A DNA stretch of 7,688 nucleotides from Clostridia bacterium (GCA_017407365.1 JAFQWR010000239.1:1-7688), one strand, 5' to 3'; shown: positions 1 to 6,087, counted from the stretch's first letter. A program made the numbers and translations. Notes: generated by a model from the letters alone, not told the origin.

Positions 1-131
1 AACCATATTGTTTTAGGGCAGAATTGCCGTGCAAAACCACCCAATATATATTATATAATATTTGACTCATTTAGTCAAACAAATAACGGAAAACATTACA
101 AAAAAACATTGCCAAAAGCAGTAAAAAACGG
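1..131. other. AT-rich non-coding region upstream of the rplJ promoter
   Basis: No convincing gene is seen here. In the usual bacterial order rplK and rplA precede rplJ, and if they do so here they lie beyond the left edge. The stretch is AT-rich, with an alternating A/T run at about 43-61, a 7-bp dyad at 61-79 and several A-tracts at 90-129. The A-tract at 123-128 sits immediately before the -35 box and could act as an UP element. No T-tailed hairpin marks the end of an upstream gene. Confidence 0.6.
61..79. repeat. Perfect 7-bp inverted repeat, possible operator
   Basis: TTTGACT (61-67) and AGTCAAA (73-79) are exact inverted copies around the five-base spacer CATTT. Neither strand has a T-tract next to it, so it is a poor intrinsic terminator. 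It lies about 53 bp upstream of the -35 box of the rplJ promoter. Either a protein-binding dyad or chance in AT-rich DNA would explain it. Confidence 0.3.
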
Positions 132-160
132 TTGACAACGCAATTGAATTGTGGTATAAT
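132..160 (+). promoter_or_regulatory. Consensus sigma-A promoter of the rplJL operon
   Basis: TTGACA (132-137) and TATAAT (155-160) both match the housekeeping consensus in all six positions and are separated by exactly 17 bp. A-tracts precede the -35 box. Transcription should start near 167, just before the L10 leader, giving an untranslated leader of about 165 nt in front of rplJ. A perfect promoter held back by an attenuator fits a highly expressed, autogenously controlled ribosomal protein operon. Confidence 0.93.
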
Positions 161-172
161 TAGACCCGTTCA

Positions 173-240
173 AATAGGTACCATAGACAGCAGGCAGACG
201 TACCGTCTGTAAGTGGCAAGCTCCACGCCGGCCGAGGTGC
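173..240 (+). ncRNA. Ribosomal protein L10 leader (autoregulatory mRNA element)
   Basis: This cis-acting RNA binds the L10-L12 complex and lowers rplJL expression when those proteins are in excess. The conserved parts of the Firmicutes L10 leader are visible: AGACAGCAGG (184-194 region) on the 5' side and GCCGAGGT (231-238) on the 3' side. ACC (180-182) pairs with GGT (236-238) to close the element. Inside are two hairpins: CAGACG (195-200) with CGTCTG (204-209), and GTGG (213-216) with CCAC (223-226). The G/A-rich internal loop between the closing helix and the hairpins is the expected protein-binding region. It lies between the promoter and a terminator, as the known attenuation mechanism requires. 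The boundaries are estimates. Confidence 0.92.
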
Positions 241-280
241 AAAAAGAGAATTGGTTTTTTACCCATGCCCTTTTTGTATC
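236..280 (+). promoter_or_regulatory. Predicted antiterminator helix of the L10 leader
   Basis: Positions 236-246 (GGTGCAAAAAG) can pair with 270-280 (CTTTTTGTATC) in 11 consecutive base pairs, two of them G-U. The 3' strand is exactly the loop of the downstream terminator hairpin. The first three bases of the 5' strand (236-238) also close the L10 leader. The helix should therefore compete with both the protein-bound leader and the terminator. I derived the pairing by hand from the sequence, and no folding energy was computed. Confidence 0.65.
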
Positions 281-297
281 GGCATGGGTTTTTGTTT
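261..297 (+). terminator. Attenuator terminator ahead of rplJ
   Basis: ACCCATGCC (261-269) and GGCATGGGT (281-289) form a perfect 9-bp stem with an 11-nt loop, followed by a T-rich tail (289-297). It lies 35 bp before the rplJ start codon, so it can only work as a conditional terminator. In the known L10 mechanism, protein binding to the leader favours this hairpin and stops transcription before rplJ. Confidence 0.92.
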
Positions 298-331
298 ATT
301 CTGCGTCCCGGTACAACGGAGGTAAACCGAC

Positions 332-847
332 TTGGCAGAAAAAATTTCCGCAGCAAAACTGCAAAAGCAGGCTGTCATCGACGAAATCACCGATAAGCTG
401 CAAAGAGCAAAATCGGTTGTTATCGTAGAGTATAAGGGTTTGACTGTCGCAGAGGATACCGCACTTCGTAACGAATTCCGTAAGAACAACGTTGATTACA
501 GAGTATTGAAGAACACGCTTATCCGCCGTGCATTCAACAGCCTGGGCATCACTGCCTTCGACGAGTATCTGAACGGAACCACCTCGGTTGCTTTCTCTTT
601 TGAAGATGAAGTTACCGCTGCGAAGATTGTGGAAGAAAATGCGAAGAAGCTCGGTGACAAGCTGACCAGCAAATGCGGCTACGTAGACGGCGAATTCGCC
701 GATGCGTCTAAGGTAAAGGCCTTAGCTTCCATTCCGCCCCGCCCCGTGCTGCTTTCCAAAATGCTTGGCAGCATGATGGCTCCTGTAAGCGGTCTGGCAC
801 GCGTTCTGCAAGCAATTGCCGAACAGAAAGGCGGCGCCGCAGAATAA
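332..847 (+). CDS. rplJ: 50S ribosomal protein L10 (uL10)
   Basis: L10 is the base of the ribosomal stalk. It binds 23S rRNA next to L11 and carries L7/L12 dimers on its C-terminal helix, which recruit translation factors. The 171-residue product has the usual family length. Family segments can be seen: VIVEYKGLTV near residues 30-39, YRVLKNTLIRRA near 56-67, and the PPRPVLLSKMLGSMMAPVSG block near 135-154, followed by the helix ending in AIAEQKGG. The start is TTG at 332, chosen because GGAGGT (318-323) lies 8 nt upstream and the protein then begins at the expected point. A weak start codon behind a perfect promoter is mildly notable and could temper L10 output relative to L12. It is regulated by the upstream L10 leader and attenuator. 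Confidence 0.98.
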   Translation: MAEKISAAKLQKQAVIDEITDKLQRAKSVVIVEYKGLTVAEDTALRNEFRKNNVDYRVLKNTLIRRAFNSLGITAFDEYLNGTTSVAFSFEDEVTAAKIVEENAKKLGDKLTSKCGYVDGEFADASKVKALASIPPRPVLLSKMLGSMMAPVSGLARVLQAIAEQKGGAAE

Positions 848-933
848 TCACCCCTACCCCCTATATGGGGCAACCCGTTAGCGGAGGGTCTTCCGCTTAA
901 ATATCATATCAAAATTTTTGGAGGTTCACATCC
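848..933 (+). other. rplJ-rplL intercistronic region with two small hairpins
   Basis: This 86-nt spacer contains CCCC (858-861) facing GGGG (867-870) around a TATAT loop, and AGCGGA (880-885) facing TCCGCT (892-897) around a six-base loop. Neither is followed by a T-tract, so they are unlikely to terminate transcription. They could protect or mark a processed rplL message, since L7/L12 is needed in excess over L10. The rplL ribosome binding site GGAGGT (920-925) lies outside both hairpins. Confidence 0.4.
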
Positions 934-1299
934 ATGGATGTAGCAAAGTTTATTGAGGAAATCAAGAGCCTGTCCGTTCTCGAGCTGAGCGAGCTCGTTA
1001 AGGCTTTAGAAGAAGAGTTTGGCGTTAGCGCAGCTGCTCAGGTTGCAGTTGTTGCAGGCGCTGCTGAAGCTGCTCCCGCTGCTGAAGAGCAGACCGAGTT
1101 CACGGTTGTTCTGAAGGCTGCAGGCGACAAGAAGATCAACGTTATCAAGGCTGTTCGCGAGCTGACCGGTTTAGGTCTGGTTGACGCTAAGAACCTTGTT
1201 GAGAGCTGCGGTACCGTTAAGGAAGGCCTCGACAAAGCAAGCGCAGAAAAGATGGCTGCTACCCTTAAGGAAGCAGGCGCAGAAGTTGAAATTAAGTAA
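934..1299 (+). CDS. rplL: 50S ribosomal protein L7/L12 (bL12)
   Basis: L7/L12 is the multi-copy stalk protein that binds and stimulates the GTPases EF-Tu, EF-G, IF2 and RF3. The 121-residue product is full length with the standard three-part build. The N-terminal dimerisation and L10-binding helices are at residues 1-30 or so. An Ala-rich hinge (about 33-52) follows, then the globular factor-binding domain (about 54-121) with the conserved KKINVIKAVRELTGLGLVDAK stretch near 66-86 shortened only slightly from the usual form. The ATG at 934 is preceded by GGAGGT (920-925) at 8 nt. A cysteine near residue 92, in ESCGTVKEG, replaces the more usual Ala/Pro/Lys-type residues and is a minor oddity. 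The gene is cotranscribed with rplJ and ends just before two terminators. Confidence 0.98.
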   Translation: MDVAKFIEEIKSLSVLELSELVKALEEEFGVSAAAQVAVVAGAAEAAPAAEEQTEFTVVLKAAGDKKINVIKAVRELTGLGLVDAKNLVESCGTVKEGLDKASAEKMAATLKEAGAEVEIK

Positions 1300-1324
1300 T
1301 TTTAACAGTCTGAAAAAAATAATT

Positions 1325-1363
1325 AAGCACGGTTTCACTCGGGAGACCGTGCTTTTTTATTTA
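1325..1363 (+). terminator. rplL terminator, probably bidirectional
   Basis: GCACGGT (1327-1333) and ACCGTGC (1346-1352) form a perfect 7-bp GC-rich stem, extended at the base by AA/TT and inside by further pairs. A T-tract (1353-1358 and beyond) follows on the plus strand. Read on the minus strand, the same stem is followed by TTAATTATTTTTTT (1326-1313), a good tail for the convergent lipoprotein transcript. I see no better terminator for that operon. Confidence 0.93.
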
Positions 1364-1372
1364 TAACTGTGC

Positions 1373-1402
1373 AGAGATACCGGGCGGTATCTCTTTTTTT
1401 AT
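1373..1402 (+). terminator. Second, back-up terminator of the rplJL operon
   Basis: AGAGATACC (1373-1381) and GGTATCTCT (1386-1394) form a perfect 9-bp stem with the four-base loop GGGC, followed by an uninterrupted T-tract (1394-1400). The T-tract lies only on the plus-strand side. It stops rplJL read-through before it reaches the convergent lipoprotein gene. Confidence 0.93.
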
Positions 1403-1457
1403 ACAGAAAACAGCAAAAGGCAATACTCCTCTGCCGCAACCGACAAAAGCAAAGCCC

Positions 1458-2813
1458 CTACTCTCTCATTGCTTTTTCAAACGCCTCGGCAATGCGGTAG
1501 GCGCAATCTGACGAAACAGAGTTTGTTTCCTCGTAATGCCTTCTGCCGCTTGCATCCACCGCCTCCGTTAAAAAGGGATATTCCCCGTGCAGAACGTAAT
1601 CGGCAGGGGGCACGATATAACCGATTTCATCGTTGCAAAGCCCAATCACAATCAAATCCTCTGCGCCGTACCTTTTTGCGATATCCAGAAGCGGCTCGGG
1701 GTTAGCAGGCGCACCCGGCTGAGCAATACCGCCACCCTGCACCAGCTCGGGGAAGATTTCTCCCGGCAGAAGCGCAAAGGTTAGTGTGCCGATGTGCAGA
1801 ACGGAAAGCTCGGTTTTTAAGGCATACGCACCCGTGAACAGGCTTTTGCGTATGGGATTTCCCAGAATACCCAAAAACTTATAGTAGAGATACAGCGTGT
1901 TGTGGAGGGGCACCGACAGCGACACGCGCTTTTGCGTAAGCGTGCCCTCCGTTATGGGAGACTCCTCCACCGCCATCACGTAATCCGCAATACGCGCGCC
2001 CGTTTTGCGCACGTTTTCCACAGCATCGCCCTGCACCAGCTCGGGCGTCATAATAAGCCCTCCGATGGCTCCGTTGAAGAAGATACAGTTTTCACCCGAG
2101 CGGCGCTTGATTTCGTCGGAAAGATAGCGGGGAAAATCCGCACTCAGAAGGGTATTATCCCCACGCAACGCCTCTGCGTGCGCCCCGAAAAACACCGCTC
2201 TGGTGCCCGTCACGGAGGCCTCATTGGGAATAAAGCGCAGTTGATACAGATATTCATCGTATACGTGCGGCAAACGGGAATCGTACAGCAAGCCCTCTGT
2301 TTTGATTTTTCCGTAGGTGAAAGAGCCCTCTGCCTGAGAGTCATACGCACGCTTGCCTGCACGGATTGCCGCAGACACCAGAGCCTGCATATAATCGGGA
2401 TTCTTACCCTCTAACGCCGCATTGCCCCATAAGCCCATGGTATCAATGCCTGCGTGCGAGTGCGTTGCGCAGACGTTGATTTCACAGCCTGCCCTTTGCA
2501 CAGACCGTAGCCCTTTTACAATTTTTGCAACGGTATCTGAGGTGAGCCCGACGCAATCCACCGACAGCATCAGAGCAGAGCCGCCGTTATAGCTGAGATA
2601 CAAAGCCCTTACGCAAGGGATATCCAGCACTCCGCTGATTTCTCTGCCGCCGCGGTAGCCTGCAATATACAGAGGCTTCTCCGTTTGCGGCAGGGGGATT
2701 TCCTCGCAGGCGTAGCCACTCCACATCCCCTCCTTTTTATCCTCCTTACAGGCTGCCGTAAAAAAGCAAGGCACAAACAGCAGGGCAAGCAACAGACAAA
2801 GCACCTTTTTCAT
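1458..2813 (-). CDS. Putative lipoprotein of the neutral/alkaline ceramidase superfamily
   Basis: Predicted extracytoplasmic zinc amidohydrolase of 451 residues. Residues 1-22 are a signal peptide (MKKVLCLLLALLFVPCFFTA then AC) with a lipobox-like T-A-A-C, so Cys22 is probably lipidated. The body resembles the neutral/alkaline non-lysosomal ceramidase N-terminal domain. It has CATHSHAG (His118, His120), a further His212 in FFGAHAEAL, LLSADFPRYL (223-231), FFNGAIGG (245-252), LPGEIFPEL (Glu352) and NDEIGYIVPPADY (Tyr399). In characterised ceramidases the equivalent His-X-His, His, Glu and Tyr bind the zinc. The serine motif seen after the GA(G)G segment in ceramidases is not clearly kept, so the substrate is open: a ceramide, another acylated amide, or something else. 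The start at 2813 is set by an ATGA overlap with the upstream gene and by AGGAGG (2823-2828). The open frame continues upstream to 3023 without a sensible start. Confidence 0.85.
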   Translation of the reverse strand: MKKVLCLLLALLFVPCFFTAACKEDKKEGMWSGYACEEIPLPQTEKPLYIAGYRGGREISGVLDIPCVRALYLSYNGGSALMLSVDCVGLTSDTVAKIVKGLRSVQRAGCEINVCATHSHAGIDTMGLWGNAALEGKNPDYMQALVSAAIRAGKRAYDSQAEGSFTYGKIKTEGLLYDSRLPHVYDEYLYQLRFIPNEASVTGTRAVFFGAHAEALRGDNTLLSADFPRYLSDEIKRRSGENCIFFNGAIGGLIMTPELVQGDAVENVRKTGARIADYVMAVEESPITEGTLTQKRVSLSVPLHNTLYLYYKFLGILGNPIRKSLFTGAYALKTELSVLHIGTLTFALLPGEIFPELVQGGGIAQPGAPANPEPLLDIAKRYGAEDLIVIGLCNDEIGYIVPPADYVLHGEYPFLTEAVDASGRRHYEETNSVSSDCAYRIAEAFEKAMRE

Positions 2814-3220
2814 AAGCCAAGCCCTCCTGCATTTTGAATCAGAGATAGAATAATATCCAAAAACAGCACGCCGTTTGCAAAGGAAAGCACCACCGTGCAA
2901 AGATAGGTTACCAAAGCAATCAGCACGCAGGTCACCGCAAAAACAGCCTTTACCCATACACGGGAGTGTCGGATACGGAATAGCCACAGCGCAAGCAACG
3001 CACCCACGGCAAGAGGAAGCCATACGGGCGGAAAAACACAGGCATCCTTAAGCTGAGAGAAAATGGGAACGAAGGTCTGCACGTCCGGGTGAAGTGAGCC
3101 CCCGACAACCCGCAAAATGTCCCCGAAGCTACGGACGGTATAAAGCGCAAGCAAGACATACACTGCGCTAAAAACAGCGCCTGCCGCAAGGCAAAAAAGA
3201 TATTTTTTTCTTTTGGACAT
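2810..3220 (-). CDS. Small integral membrane protein, unknown function
   Basis: I do not recognise a family. The 136-residue product starts with the positively charged MSKRKK and has likely membrane helices at about 7-28, 66-82 and 88-113, with a further hydrophobic stretch at 114-129. Between the first two lies a loop of nearly 40 residues (SFGDILRVVGG through FPPVW) that may be outside the cell. ATG at 3220 has AGGGAG about 8 nt upstream. Its TGA overlaps the ATG of the lipoprotein gene by four bases, so the two are translationally coupled and may act together at the membrane. The start codon lies only about 21 nt below the T-tract of the 3242-3307 stem-loop, leaving no room for a promoter between them. 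Confidence 0.85.
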   Translation of the reverse strand: MSKRKKYLFCLAAGAVFSAVYVLLALYTVRSFGDILRVVGGSLHPDVQTFVPIFSQLKDACVFPPVWLPLAVGALLALWLFRIRHSRVWVKAVFAVTCVLIALVTYLCTVVLSFANGVLFLDIILSLIQNAGGLGL

Positions 3221-3241
3221 AACCGTATCTCCCTATGCTTG

Positions 3242-3307
3242 AAAAAACAGCCTTACTGATACCGCTACCCGGGGCGCACCCGAAAAAGCCCTTTCAATAA
3301 GACTGTT
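3242..3307 (-). terminator. Stem-loop with T-tract after rsmA: terminator or attenuator
   Basis: On the minus strand, AACAGTCTTATTGA (3307-3294) pairs with TCAGTAAGGCTGTT (3259-3246) over 14 continuous base pairs, two of them G-U. Six T residues follow (3247-3242). The 34-nt apical region contains its own small GC hairpin, CGGG (3282-3279) with CCCG (3273-3270). On the plus strand the two wobble pairs become A-C mismatches, so the structure belongs to the minus transcript. It begins 5 nt after the rsmA stop codon. The stem is moderately AU-rich and the loop large, so termination may be partial. Confidence 0.72.
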
Positions 3308-3311
3308 TATA

Positions 3312-4115
3312 TTATTCACACAATAAATCACTGAGATCGCAAAGCTGTTGCGCAGACAGCGTTTCGCCACGCACGGTAGCGGAAAGCCCCATTTTTTGCA
3401 ACGCCGCCGCAGTAATTTCCTTTCTGATGCCCAAAACCTCCTGTGCGTTGTTGCACAGTGTTTTGCGTCGCATCGCAAAGGCGGCACGGCAAAGCCTTGC
3501 AAAAAACGCCTCGTTCTTGGGGAAATACCGCTTTTCGGGCGTTAAAACAACCACAGCAGAATCTACATTGGGCGGCGGACAAAACATCGTACGCGGCACA
3601 GCACGGGATATTTTTGCATTGCCGAACCTTGCAGCCGCCAGGCTGAGTGCGCTGTAATTCTTACTGCCGGGAGAGGCAACAATGCGCTCTGCCACCTCCT
3701 TCTGCACCATAATGGTGATGCCCTTTACCTCCGCTTTACTTTCCAGCAGGCGCATCAGCACGGGCGTTGTGATGTAGTAGGGCAGGTTGGCAACCACATA
3801 AAAGGGAGAAAGCGCAAGAAGCTCATCCTCGCTCTCCTCCATAAAATCCTTGAGGCGAAGTGTAAAATCTCCCTTCCCCTCCGTAGCCGCCTGAATGCGC
3901 GGTACAAGCTCGCTATCCACCTCGTAGGATACGACCTTCCCCGCAGACTCGCACAGAATTGCCGTGAGAGTGCCTGCACCCGCACCGATTTCAAGCACGG
4001 TGTCCGTTGGGGCTACGCCTGCATCTCTGGCGATGGCACGGAGCAGATTGGTATCGGACAGAAAGTTCTGCCCTAAGCTTTTTTTGAAGCGGTGACCGCT
4101 GAAGGACTGTTCCAT
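3312..4115 (-). CDS. rsmA: 16S rRNA (adenine(1518)-N6/adenine(1519)-N6)-dimethyltransferase RsmA (KsgA)
   Basis: RsmA dimethylates two adjacent adenines in the loop of helix 45 of 16S rRNA late in 30S assembly, using S-adenosylmethionine. The 267-residue product is full length. Visible motifs are KSLGQNFL (12-19), the SAM-binding loop VLEIGAGAGTLT (40-51), the acidic residue of VVSYEVD (61-67), the catalytic NLPYY (110-114), and MFCPPPNVDSAVV (177-189) followed by FAMRRKTL (213-220) in the C-terminal helical domain. I chose ATG at 4115. A TTG at 4145 is in frame but lies inside the upstream gene and adds ten residues unlike the family. The ribosome binding site is weak: AAGGAA (4129-4134) is about 13 nt away and overlaps the upstream stop, 10 nt from this start, so coupling is likely. 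Confidence 0.97.
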   Translation of the reverse strand: MEQSFSGHRFKKSLGQNFLSDTNLLRAIARDAGVAPTDTVLEIGAGAGTLTAILCESAGKVVSYEVDSELVPRIQAATEGKGDFTLRLKDFMEESEDELLALSPFYVVANLPYYITTPVLMRLLESKAEVKGITIMVQKEVAERIVASPGSKNYSALSLAAARFGNAKISRAVPRTMFCPPPNVDSAVVVLTPEKRYFPKNEAFFARLCRAAFAMRRKTLCNNAQEVLGIRKEITAAALQKMGLSATVRGETLSAQQLCDLSDLLCE

Positions 4116-4125
4116 GTTGACCGTT

Positions 4126-5223
4126 TTATTCCTTTTTATCGCCAAACAGCGAAACCTGATCGGGCAGGGGCTTTTGCGTATCGCTCACCTCGGGAGCCTC
4201 CTCTGCTACAGCAGGAGCCGCAGGCTCAGAGGCGGAAAGCTCTGCCGCAGCGTGCTCAGCCGCAATGCGCTCCTCCTCCAAAAGCTGCTCGATGCTGAGG
4301 CAATCGCTCTGCGCACGGGGGCAAACGATGGAGTTGGTGTCCAGATAGTATTTGCGATGGGTCACCGTGTAATAGAATGCCAGCTCGTAGCAGGTAAACA
4401 GCATATTGGAAAAGATAAGGGTAAAGGGGGCGCCTGCACCAACCGTAAAGTGTGCTACGTTTGCATTCAGAAGATACAGCCCGATGATAAGCACAAGCGT
4501 ATGAGAGAACACCATGGCGAAGCTGCGGAAGGTGTAGCCCAAAGACTTCTTGAATGCCGCAAAGGGCTTCATACCCTCCACCACGCAGGCGGCACGCCAG
4601 CCGTTGACGAGCGTGAAGCGGAAGGTAAACAGCATAACCGCAATCAGCACGACAAGAACAAGACCAACCGTTTCAAGCACGGGCACCAGAGCATTGAGAA
4701 GCACCATTGCCACAAAAATGAACAGCAGCTCGAGGGGCAACGCTACGAGCAGAACGCAGAGCTGCATACGGCAGCTTTTGCCAAACTGCGAGAAAAAGGT
4801 ACCCAGGAAGGAAAGCGAAGCGTTGCGCGACATACGCGCAGAGAGCATCATGTATACGGGATATTCCGCAAGGCCTCTGCAAAAGCGGAATAACACGATA
4901 AACGCAATGATAATCGCATACCAGAGCGCAAACGAGCTTGTGTTTTCGAACAGCTCCTGCCAAACGAGCATAATCGTTTCTCTGAACTGATCCACCGCAT
5001 CGGGGAATATCTCGGGATGATGGAGCATCGTTTCCCACAGATTATTTAAGCTTTCCACAATCCCGTGAGACTGAACAAGTGCAACAGCCTCATTGACCAG
5101 CGGTTGAATCAGCCCCATAAAGATGCCTGCAAAAATCAGCACCACAACGGCGCGGTATAAAAGATTCTTCCACGTAATCTGTAAATTGCCAAGCCAAAGC
5201 TTTAAGGCGTGAAGCAACAGCAT
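4126..5223 (-). CDS. Six-helix membrane protein with acidic C-terminal tail, unknown function
   Basis: No family is recognised. The 365-residue product has six likely membrane helices at about 22-44, 98-115, 153-178, 184-206, 234-254 and 265-286. A loop of about 50 residues follows helix 1. Two basic amphipathic loops follow helix 2 (RMSRNASLSFLGTFFSQ, about 130-146) and helix 4 (NGWRAACVVEGMKPFAAFKKS, from 207). The tail (about 300-365) is hydrophilic, rich in Ala, Glu and Pro, and probably cytoplasmic and disordered. Helix order and the two loops match those of the protein encoded just upstream, suggesting a divergent duplicate. ATG at 5223 has a strong GAGGAGG about 8 nt upstream. The gene follows its partner by 21 nt and precedes rsmA by 10 nt, so all three are probably cotranscribed. 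A transporter-like or scaffold complex made from both proteins is one possibility, but nothing in the sequence names a substrate. Confidence 0.88.
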   Translation of the reverse strand: MLLLHALKLWLGNLQITWKNLLYRAVVVLIFAGIFMGLIQPLVNEAVALVQSHGIVESLNNLWETMLHHPEIFPDAVDQFRETIMLVWQELFENTSSFALWYAIIIAFIVLFRFCRGLAEYPVYMMLSARMSRNASLSFLGTFFSQFGKSCRMQLCVLLVALPLELLFIFVAMVLLNALVPVLETVGLVLVVLIAVMLFTFRFTLVNGWRAACVVEGMKPFAAFKKSLGYTFRSFAMVFSHTLVLIIGLYLLNANVAHFTVGAGAPFTLIFSNMLFTCYELAFYYTVTHRKYYLDTNSIVCPRAQSDCLSIEQLLEEERIAAEHAAAELSASEPAAPAVAEEAPEVSDTQKPLPDQVSLFGDKKE

Positions 5224-5244
5224 AATAATTTCCTCCTCGGTATG

Positions 5245-6048
5245 TTACCGTTTGCCGTAGGGTATCAGCGTGTTAAGGTCGGCACGCTCTCTGCCGGAAA
5301 TATCAAAATACAAAACCATGGGATACACACAGATATACATCGTTTGCACAAGGAAGCCAAGTGCATAAATGAGATATTTTGTGATCTCCCACGAAAAAAA
5401 CAGCTCACTGCAAAGCATGATGGGCACGGTTACCAGAAAGGGGAACAGCGCCTCAAAATACACACGGAAGAAGCGGGATGAAATTGCCTTGATGCCTGCA
5501 CCCAAGCCCTCACTTAAAGAATAGCCCGATTCCAACGTGTAAGCAGGCCACATAATAAACAGCGTAGCATACAAAAACAGAACGAGGTAAAACACCAGCG
5601 TTATCACCGCGGTGGCAACCTGACGGACCCCGAGCGCCGCCTTTGAAAACAGATGCAGCACGCCCGACGCAAGCACCGCCATAATTTCGTAGCCTACAAG
5701 CACAAGCGCCATGGCAGAAAGCGTGACAATCAGCGTTTCGTTTAATTGCTTGAAGGGCTTGCCAAGCGAAGCCACACCGATGCGCATACGGCGCTCGCAG
5801 AAGGAAACGCTCAGCGCGGCGCAAAGCACAAACAAAACGAACACGAGCAAGCGCGTCAGGATATTACCGCCATAGAGAATCGAAAGAGATTTATGCATGG
5901 CAAAAAACATACTCTCTGCCTGCGGCACCGAAAGCGTCTGCGACATATCAAAGCCCACCGAAATCAAAAGCACGGGAGGCAAAGCATATAGCAGCAGATA
6001 AATGGAATTTTTGTTGATGAACGAAAACGTCCGGAAAATGTTTTTCAT
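5245..6048 (-). CDS. Six-helix membrane protein, probable paralog of its downstream neighbour
   Basis: No family is recognised. The 267-residue product has six likely membrane helices at about 14-34, 63-83, 104-133, 145-170, 198-215 and 222-246. The loop RRMRIGVASLGKPFKQ (86-101) after helix 2 and the segment MWPAYTLESGYSLSEG (166-181) after helix 4 occupy the same places as the basic loops of the neighbour. The short hydrophilic C-terminus ends in SGRERADLNTLIPYGKR, without the long acidic tail. ATG at 6048 is preceded by AGGAG with only 3 nt between, an unusually short gap. No alternative start is visible nearby, and initiation may depend on translation of the gene upstream, which ends 39 nt away. 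It is cotranscribed with the genes on both sides. Confidence 0.87.
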   Translation of the reverse strand: MKNIFRTFSFINKNSIYLLLYALPPVLLISVGFDMSQTLSVPQAESMFFAMHKSLSILYGGNILTRLLVFVLFVLCAALSVSFCERRMRIGVASLGKPFKQLNETLIVTLSAMALVLVGYEIMAVLASGVLHLFSKAALGVRQVATAVITLVFYLVLFLYATLFIMWPAYTLESGYSLSEGLGAGIKAISSRFFRVYFEALFPFLVTVPIMLCSELFFSWEITKYLIYALGFLVQTMYICVYPMVLYFDISGRERADLNTLIPYGKR

Positions 6049-6087
6049 AAGCTCCTGATTGATATTTGCGTATTCTTTTGCGTGGGA

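Noticed and set aside
1902..2414. Plus-strand open frame of 170 codons inside the ceramidase-like gene
   Set aside because: The translation is Arg/His-rich with no motif. The opposite strand encodes a coherent signal peptide and ceramidase-family motifs.
2814..3023. N-terminal extension of the ceramidase-like protein
   Set aside because: The extra 70 residues are Cys-rich nonsense that overlaps the upstream membrane protein. The ATG at 2813 has a strong ribosome binding site, an ATGA overlap and starts a clear signal peptide.
4116..4145. TTG start for rsmA giving 10 more residues
   Set aside because: It lies inside the upstream gene, and family members begin about 10-15 residues before GQNFL, which fits ATG at 4115. 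The weak ribosome binding site of 4115 leaves slight doubt.
4114..4893. Long plus-strand open frame of 259 codons antisense to the six-helix membrane gene
   Set aside because: It is a shadow of the minus-strand gene, with Lys/Arg/His/Gln-rich low-complexity composition, no plausible ribosome binding site and no recognisable domain. The minus frame has membrane helices and a perfect ribosome binding site.
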